A DNA stretch of 44,141 nt, from contig JAJDYG010000014.1 in assembly GCA_022822855.1 (NCBI GenBank), forward strand, positions 1 to 44,141. The letters are read 5' to 3'. The notes under the pieces were generated by a model, which was not told the DNA's origin, searched no databases, and was given only the letters and a program-made list of their open reading frames with translations. This DNA is from Dehalococcoidia bacterium (GTDB lineage Bacteria > Chloroflexota > Dehalococcoidia > Bin125). A program made the translations under genes and the position numbers. Numbering within the stretch: position 1 is the first letter of the stretch; every line of letters begins with the position of its first letter. Positions 41,027 to 44,141 of the stretch are shown here, in pieces.

Positions 41027-42352
41027 CTATCGCTCGCCGCCGAAGTCCTGCTCGGTGACGCCGGCGCGCTCCAGCGCCTCCTGCATCGCCGAGACCGCGC
41101 GCACCGGCTCGGGCGCAGCCTCAGGCTGCGATTCCTCGGCCGCCCGCGACGGTTCCTCGCTCGGCTCCGGTTGCGGCGGCGGCTCCGGCATCGCCTCTTG
41201 CTCGATGCCAAACCGCTCGGCCACCTCGTCCGGCACCCGGACAATCCCGCCGTCGTGGTTGAACACCCAGCCCAGCCGCTCGGCGTCTGTCCGAGCCTGC
41301 CGCAGAGACAGACCCAACCGGTGCCGATCGCGCTCGATCCGCACGATCTTCGCCGGGATGATGTCGTTCTCCAGCACAACCTCGCGCGGATGCGTGATCC
41401 GCCGGTCGGCCAGCTCGGAAACATGAACCAGTCCTTCGACCGGACCCTCGAGCCGCGCAAACGCGCCGAACGTGACCAGCTTGGTCACCACCGACGGCAC
41501 GATGTCGCCGACCTCGAACTTGGCCACGACTTCGTCCCATTGCTCCGGCGACGCGCGCCGGACCGAGAGGCCGATCTTCTTCGATTCCTTGTCGATCTTC
41601 GTGATGTACACGTCGATCGTCTGGCCGATCGTGAACATCGACTCCGGGTCGACGTCCCGCTCCCAGCTCAGCTCCGACAGGTGCGCCAGGCCGTCTGCCC
41701 CGCCCAGGTCGACGAACACGCCGAACGAGCGAATGCTGGTAATCCGGCCCGAGCGAATCTCGCCCTCCTGGAGTTCCTCCAGCAGGCGATCCTTCTGCTC
41801 CGCCCGCCATTCCTGCACCGCCGCGCGCTCCGACAGGATCACGCGGTTCCGGCGCCGATTAATCTCAATCACCTTGAAGCGCAGCGTGCGGCCTTCGTAC
41901 TCCGAGAGCTGCGCAATCGCCTGCTCGCGGTCGCCCGTAATCTCGACAATCTGCGACAGCGGCACGAACGCGTTCACGCCCTCCACGTTGACCAGCAGAC
42001 CGCCCTTGTTCGAGCCCGTCACCCGGGCGTCGAAGACCTCGTTCTCGTCGAAGCGGCGCTGCAGCTCGTGCCAGCCCTGCTCGCCCCGCGCCCGGTCGAT
42101 CGACAGCTCCAGCGAGCCGCCCTCCGACTCCGAGTCCGTCACAAACACATGCACCGGGTCTCCGGTCTTCAGCGCCTCGCGCTCCGTGTCCGTCAGCGAG
42201 CGCATCTCCTCGAAGTGGACGATGCCCTCCGACTTCGCCCCCACATCAACGATCAGCGCCGAGCCCGACCAGTGGACGACGATGCCTTCGACAATGTCGC
42301 CCCGTCTGGGGTTCAGCGGTTCCCGGCCGGGTTCGGCCAGGAGTTCATCCAT
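41027..42352 (-). CDS. rpsA: 30S ribosomal protein bS1, four S1 domains
   Basis: Binds mRNA and helps initiation on structured leaders. From the ATG at 42352 the protein is 441 aa with four S1 OB-fold repeats; the recognisable segments are RGDIVEGIVVHW, NEVFDARVTGSNKGGLLVNV, GEIRSGRITSIRSFGVFVDL and GDIVPSVVTKLVTFGAFARL. A Pro/Glu-rich C-terminal tail follows (PEPPPQPEPSEEPSRA). The true start is uncertain: in-frame starts TTG or GTG upstream, up to about 42436, are possible, but further extension would run into the hairpin repeats and 5S terminators. Reduced domain number (four versus six) is common outside Proteobacteria. Confidence 0.9.
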   Translation of the reverse strand: MDELLAEPGREPLNPRRGDIVEGIVVHWSGSALIVDVGAKSEGIVHFEEMRSLTDTEREALKTGDPVHVFVTDSESEGGSLELSIDRARGEQGWHELQRRFDENEVFDARVTGSNKGGLLVNVEGVNAFVPLSQIVEITGDREQAIAQLSEYEGRTLRFKVIEINRRRNRVILSERAAVQEWRAEQKDRLLEELQEGEIRSGRITSIRSFGVFVDLGGADGLAHLSELSWERDVDPESMFTIGQTIDVYITKIDKESKKIGLSVRRASPEQWDEVVAKFEVGDIVPSVVTKLVTFGAFARLEGPVEGLVHVSELADRRITHPREVVLENDIIPAKIVRIERDRHRLGLSLRQARTDAERLGWVFNHDGGIVRVPDEVAERFGIEQEAMPEPPPQPEPSEEPSRAAEESQPEAAPEPVRAVSAMQEALERAGVTEQDFGGER

Positions 42353-42531
42353 GGTGGTCGGCTCGGATGCCCCCACTTCCGCTTCGGTCGGGGGCGCGGG
42401 CGCGTTCGGATCGATGTCAGTGCTGGGTGTGGTCAAGGGTTTGGTGAGTTGGGACGGAGAAGCCTCAGCAAGGAGGCAAAATGGCCCGCCCCGGCTCCTT
42501 TCTGGGGTTTGCCGAATCGTATCACAGCAAG

Positions 42532-42556
42532 AAAAAACCTCCCCCGTTGGGGGAGG
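42532..42556 (-). terminator. Rho-independent terminator 2 after 5S rRNA
   Basis: On the minus strand CCTCCCCC-AAC-GGGGGAGG (8-bp stem, 3-nt loop) followed by TTTTTT. It lies between the 5S rRNA and rpsA, after a first terminator. Confidence 0.8.
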
Positions 42557-42597
42557 TGCCCCGAAGGGGCGGAGGGGGCTCCCCGCTCGACTTCCCA

Positions 42598-42654
42598 GTC
42601 CCCGCTTCACGCGGGGACCCGCTCGACTTCCCAGTCCCCGCTTCACGCGAGGAC
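42598..42654. repeat. Two short hairpin repeats, family B, copies 2 and 3
   Basis: GTCCCCGC-TTCAC-GCGGGGAC at 42598-42618, and a second with one mismatch in the arm at 42634-42654; the two are part of a 36-bp tandem duplication. Related to the hairpin at 38024-38045. It sits between the two terminators of the 5S gene. Confidence 0.65.
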
Positions 42655-42683
42655 CCGCTCGGACCCCCTCGCCCCGCAAACAA

Positions 42684-42721
42684 GAAAAACCGCCCGACGC
42701 CTCTACAGGGCAGCCGGGCGG
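42684..42721 (-). terminator. Rho-independent terminator 1 after 5S rRNA
   Basis: On the minus strand a stem of CCGCCCG and CGGGCGG with a long loop of about 18 nt, followed by a T-run. It is 16 bp downstream of the 5S 3' end. Confidence 0.75.
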
Positions 42722-42736
42722 CCGATTCACAAGAGC

Positions 42737-42857
42737 GAGCTGGCAATGGCCTATTTTCCGCAGGGGGTTGCCCCCCCAGTATCGTCGGCGCTGCGGCGTT
42801 TCACTTCCGTGTTCGGGATGGGAACGGGTGGTGCCACCGCGCTCCAATCACCAGCTC
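42737..42857 (-). rRNA. rrf: 5S ribosomal RNA
   Basis: The minus strand carries the 5S-specific core GAACACGGAAGTGAAACGCC and CCCATCCCGAACACGG, and the 5' and 3' ends pair as a GAGCTGG/CCAGCTC helix, which sets the 121-nt ends. The gene is not next to 16S or 23S rRNA in this window. A TACGAT box 7 nt before its 5' end looks like a dedicated promoter, and two terminators follow, so it should be a single-gene transcript. Confidence 0.95.
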
Positions 42858-42864
42858 ACGGGAA

Positions 42865-42870
42865 ATCGTA
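42865..42870 (-). promoter_or_regulatory. -10 box for the orphan 5S rRNA
   Basis: TACGAT on the minus strand, 7 nt before the 5' end of the 5S gene, which would make transcription start at the mature 5' end or within 1-2 nt of it. The -35 region (ACGATC at 17 bp) is poor. Confidence 0.5.
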
Positions 42871-42930
42871 CCACGAGAACGCGAGAAGATCGTGCTACGT
42901 TGACCACACCAGCGAGGAATCCAGCCGACG

Positions 42931-43308
42931 ATGACGACGGTCAACCGCGATGAAGTTGACGGATACATCCGTCAATCGCACGCGTTCCTCGCGAGGTCGC
43001 GTCGCTATCTCGCCGACAACGATCTCTACCAGGCATCGGAGAAGGCCTGGGGCGCCGCCGCCCACATGGCCAAGGCCGTCGCCGTCGCCAACGGCTGGCG
43101 CTACGAGAATCACGCCGACTTCAGCCACGTCATGAACAACGCCCGCAACGCCACGGGCAACGATCAGCTCTGGACGCTGCGAGCAGTCGCCAACGACCTG
43201 CACGGCAACTACTACCAGCGAGAAGAACTCCTCGACGCCGAAGCCATCGCCGCCGGCATCGACCAGATCGACACCCTGGTCAACCTCCTTGCACCCCTGA
43301 CTGAGTGA
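42931..43308 (+). CDS. PaREP1/HEPN-like helical protein
   Basis: A 125-aa helical protein with the pattern of the PaREP1 family, whose members show a HEPN-like fold in part: FLARSRRYLADNDLYQASEKAWGAAAHMAKAVAVANGW, then a histidine-rich segment (NHADFSHVM) and a helical C-terminus. No RxxxxH motif of the toxic HEPN RNase type is clear. Start is ATG; the Shine-Dalgarno position (GAGGA about 14 nt upstream) is poor. No adjacent nucleotidyltransferase partner is seen. It is divergent from the 5S gene. Function unknown. Confidence 0.75.
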   Translation: MTTVNRDEVDGYIRQSHAFLARSRRYLADNDLYQASEKAWGAAAHMAKAVAVANGWRYENHADFSHVMNNARNATGNDQLWTLRAVANDLHGNYYQREELLDAEAIAAGIDQIDTLVNLLAPLTE

Positions 43309-43600
43309 CACCCCGGGCCGATGGTTGAGCAGATGACCCGGCGACATGTCCGCAAGCCTACTCAGCTAGACCGTGCCGCCTTCCTCAGCCTCTCTCAACC
43401 CCCTTGCCAACAGCTCAACGCGGAACCTCAGCTAGCGGTGTTCCTGTCCACATGGCGAGACGGGCGACCAAGGAAGTGACCCGCGGATCGTCGCTAGGAA
43501 CGAAGCCGTGCTACGTTCGAGGCTCTCGTCTCACAACCCGTTGCTGCGACGCAGGGACTGCGACTTGATGCATACACGCCGACGCGACTCCGCACGTCGC
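43309..43600. other. Non-coding stretch between PaREP1-like gene and orphan ORF
   Basis: Nearly 300 bp without a credible gene; short open frames are Arg- and Ser-rich and lack starts with Shine-Dalgarno sites. No tRNA or palindromic repeat is seen. GC starts to drop here compared with the rest of the window. Confidence 0.4.
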
Positions 43601-44002
43601 TCATGCCACCAACCGCCATCCAATCTCATAGTCTTCTGCAGTTACCCAATCGTGGTAAGCGACCCAGACTTGATCAACAGTCTTCGGCAGCTCAGCGCTC
43701 TGCGCTATCGAGACTAGTTCGTCGTCTTCCACACCATCCCACATATCCCCGCAGAATCTTACCGCCACTAAACGACGGCAACCTTCATAACGAACAAATT
43801 TCTGAGCAGCCCTCTGCAGCTGCACTGCAAACTGTTCTTCGAATCCTCCGAGGGCCACGCTTCTCCGGCCGCTCAGATCCACACTCCTAAAGTCAGGACC
43901 ACTGCCATACACGTGCATTCCCATCCCGTTAGATGGCGTATTGCTATCCACCTCGTGCGGGAACGCCGGCCCGAAGCTCCAATCGAAAGGAACGTCTTGC
44001 AC
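43601..44002 (-). pseudogene. Unknown protein, probably 5'-truncated by an IS element
   Basis: A 133-aa open frame on the minus strand with a protein-like composition (Trp, Cys, mixed charge), for example GFEEQFAVQLQRAAQKFV and CGDMWDGVEDDELVSIA; I do not recognise the family. Its only start is a GTG directly next to the end of an IS5-type element at about 44005, without a Shine-Dalgarno sequence, and the frame remains open into the element, so the original 5' part has probably been lost. If the GTG is a real start, the gene is intact but unusually placed. GC is lower than in neighbouring genes. Confidence 0.45.
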
Positions 44003-44004
44003 TA

Positions 44005-44141
44005 GGGCCTGTTCACAGTAACTGCAGCGCGTCCCAGACGAGGGCGAGGTGGACGAAGCTGAGGAAGATGACGTCCAGCTTGTCGTAGCGGGTGGCGACC
44101 CGGCGGAAGCGTTTGAGCCGGCAGAAGAAGCGCTCGACCTC
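44005..44141 (-). mobile_element. End of an IS5-family insertion sequence (cut by window edge)
   Basis: Starts at GGGCCTGTTCACAG, a typical IS5-group end, inside a CTAG target-like site (44002-44005), and extends past the right edge of the window. It carries the C-terminal part of a transposase gene. The other end of the element and the full target duplication are not visible. Confidence 0.8.
44013..44141 (-). CDS. IS5-family transposase, C-terminal 42 residues
   Basis: Partial CDS, cut by the window edge at its 5' side; 42 residues remain, including EVERFFCRLKRFRRVATRYDK, the C-terminal DDE-domain region of IS5/IS1182-type transposases, then FLSFVHLALVWDALQLL before the TGA. The last catalytic Glu is probably that of the VERFF segment. 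It shares an end with the IS boundary at 44005. Whether the rest is intact is not known. Confidence 0.85.
   Translation of the reverse strand, partial: EVERFFCRLKRFRRVATRYDKLDVIFLSFVHLALVWDALQLL

Noticed and set aside
42931..43308. HEPN-MNT toxin-antitoxin pair
   Set aside because: No nucleotidyltransferase gene lies next to it and the catalytic RxxxxH is not evident.

Overview
This window is about 44 kb of GC-rich bacterial DNA, almost fully coding, with conserved housekeeping genes that make its general nature clear. An elongasome operon (mreB-mreC-mreD-PBP2-rodA) shows a rod-shaped, peptidoglycan-walled cell. The alpha2-type glycyl-tRNA synthetase, K+-dependent membrane pyrophosphatase, yebC-ruvC-ruvA order, Uma2 and PaREP1-like proteins and several families of palindromic intergenic repeats fit an uncultured-type member of Chloroflexota. 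That assignment is an inference from gene content, not from an rRNA or marker tree.

Layout. 1-661: tandem array of ~134-bp hairpin-bearing units running off the left edge. 678-12241 (minus): a 12-gene co-directional block, polA > membrane protein > mutM > coiled-coil protein > zinc protein > SDR > nitrilase > P1/S58 peptidase > surE > yebC > ruvC > ruvA, in which repair genes flank a small-molecule/amide-hydrolysis set. 12340-18107: divergent uvrA, a 7Fe ferredoxin, convergent glyS, a Uma2 nuclease and a YtxH-like peptide. 18138-20240 (minus): hppA. 20241-21021: unusual T-rich non-coding region with 10-bp phased repeats and a palindromic repeat. 21022-22741 (minus): two FmdB zinc-ribbon proteins, yraN and rnhB. 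23011-26126 (plus): ftsH and the ribosomal genes rplU-rpmA-rpmE. 26151-26806 (minus): hicAB toxin-antitoxin. 26877-29409 (minus): hisH-hisA-hisF-hisI with overlapping ends. 29463-31688 (plus): ligA with an extra four-cysteine module. 31853-37571 (plus): mreB-mreC-mreD-mrdA-rodA, followed by a VOC protein. 38119-42352 (minus): clpC and rpsA. 42737-42857 (minus): an orphan 5S rRNA gene with its own promoter-like -10 box and terminators. 42931-44141: PaREP1/HEPN-like gene, a lower-GC orphan gene that may be broken, and the end of an IS5-family element.

System-level observations. Six genes (ruvC, polA, rnhB, hisH, ligA, hicA) have a TANNNT box 6-7 nt before the start codon and no Shine-Dalgarno sequence, the signature of leaderless mRNAs; others have clear Shine-Dalgarno sites, so the genome appears to use both initiation modes. 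Several enzymes have notable residue changes (SDR YxxxR, nitrilase CYE, expanded LigA zinc finger). I did not find a clear-cut new multi-gene defence or metabolic system. The most novel material is the repeat array, the phased-repeat intergenic region, the LigA insertion and the orphan 5S/IS region.
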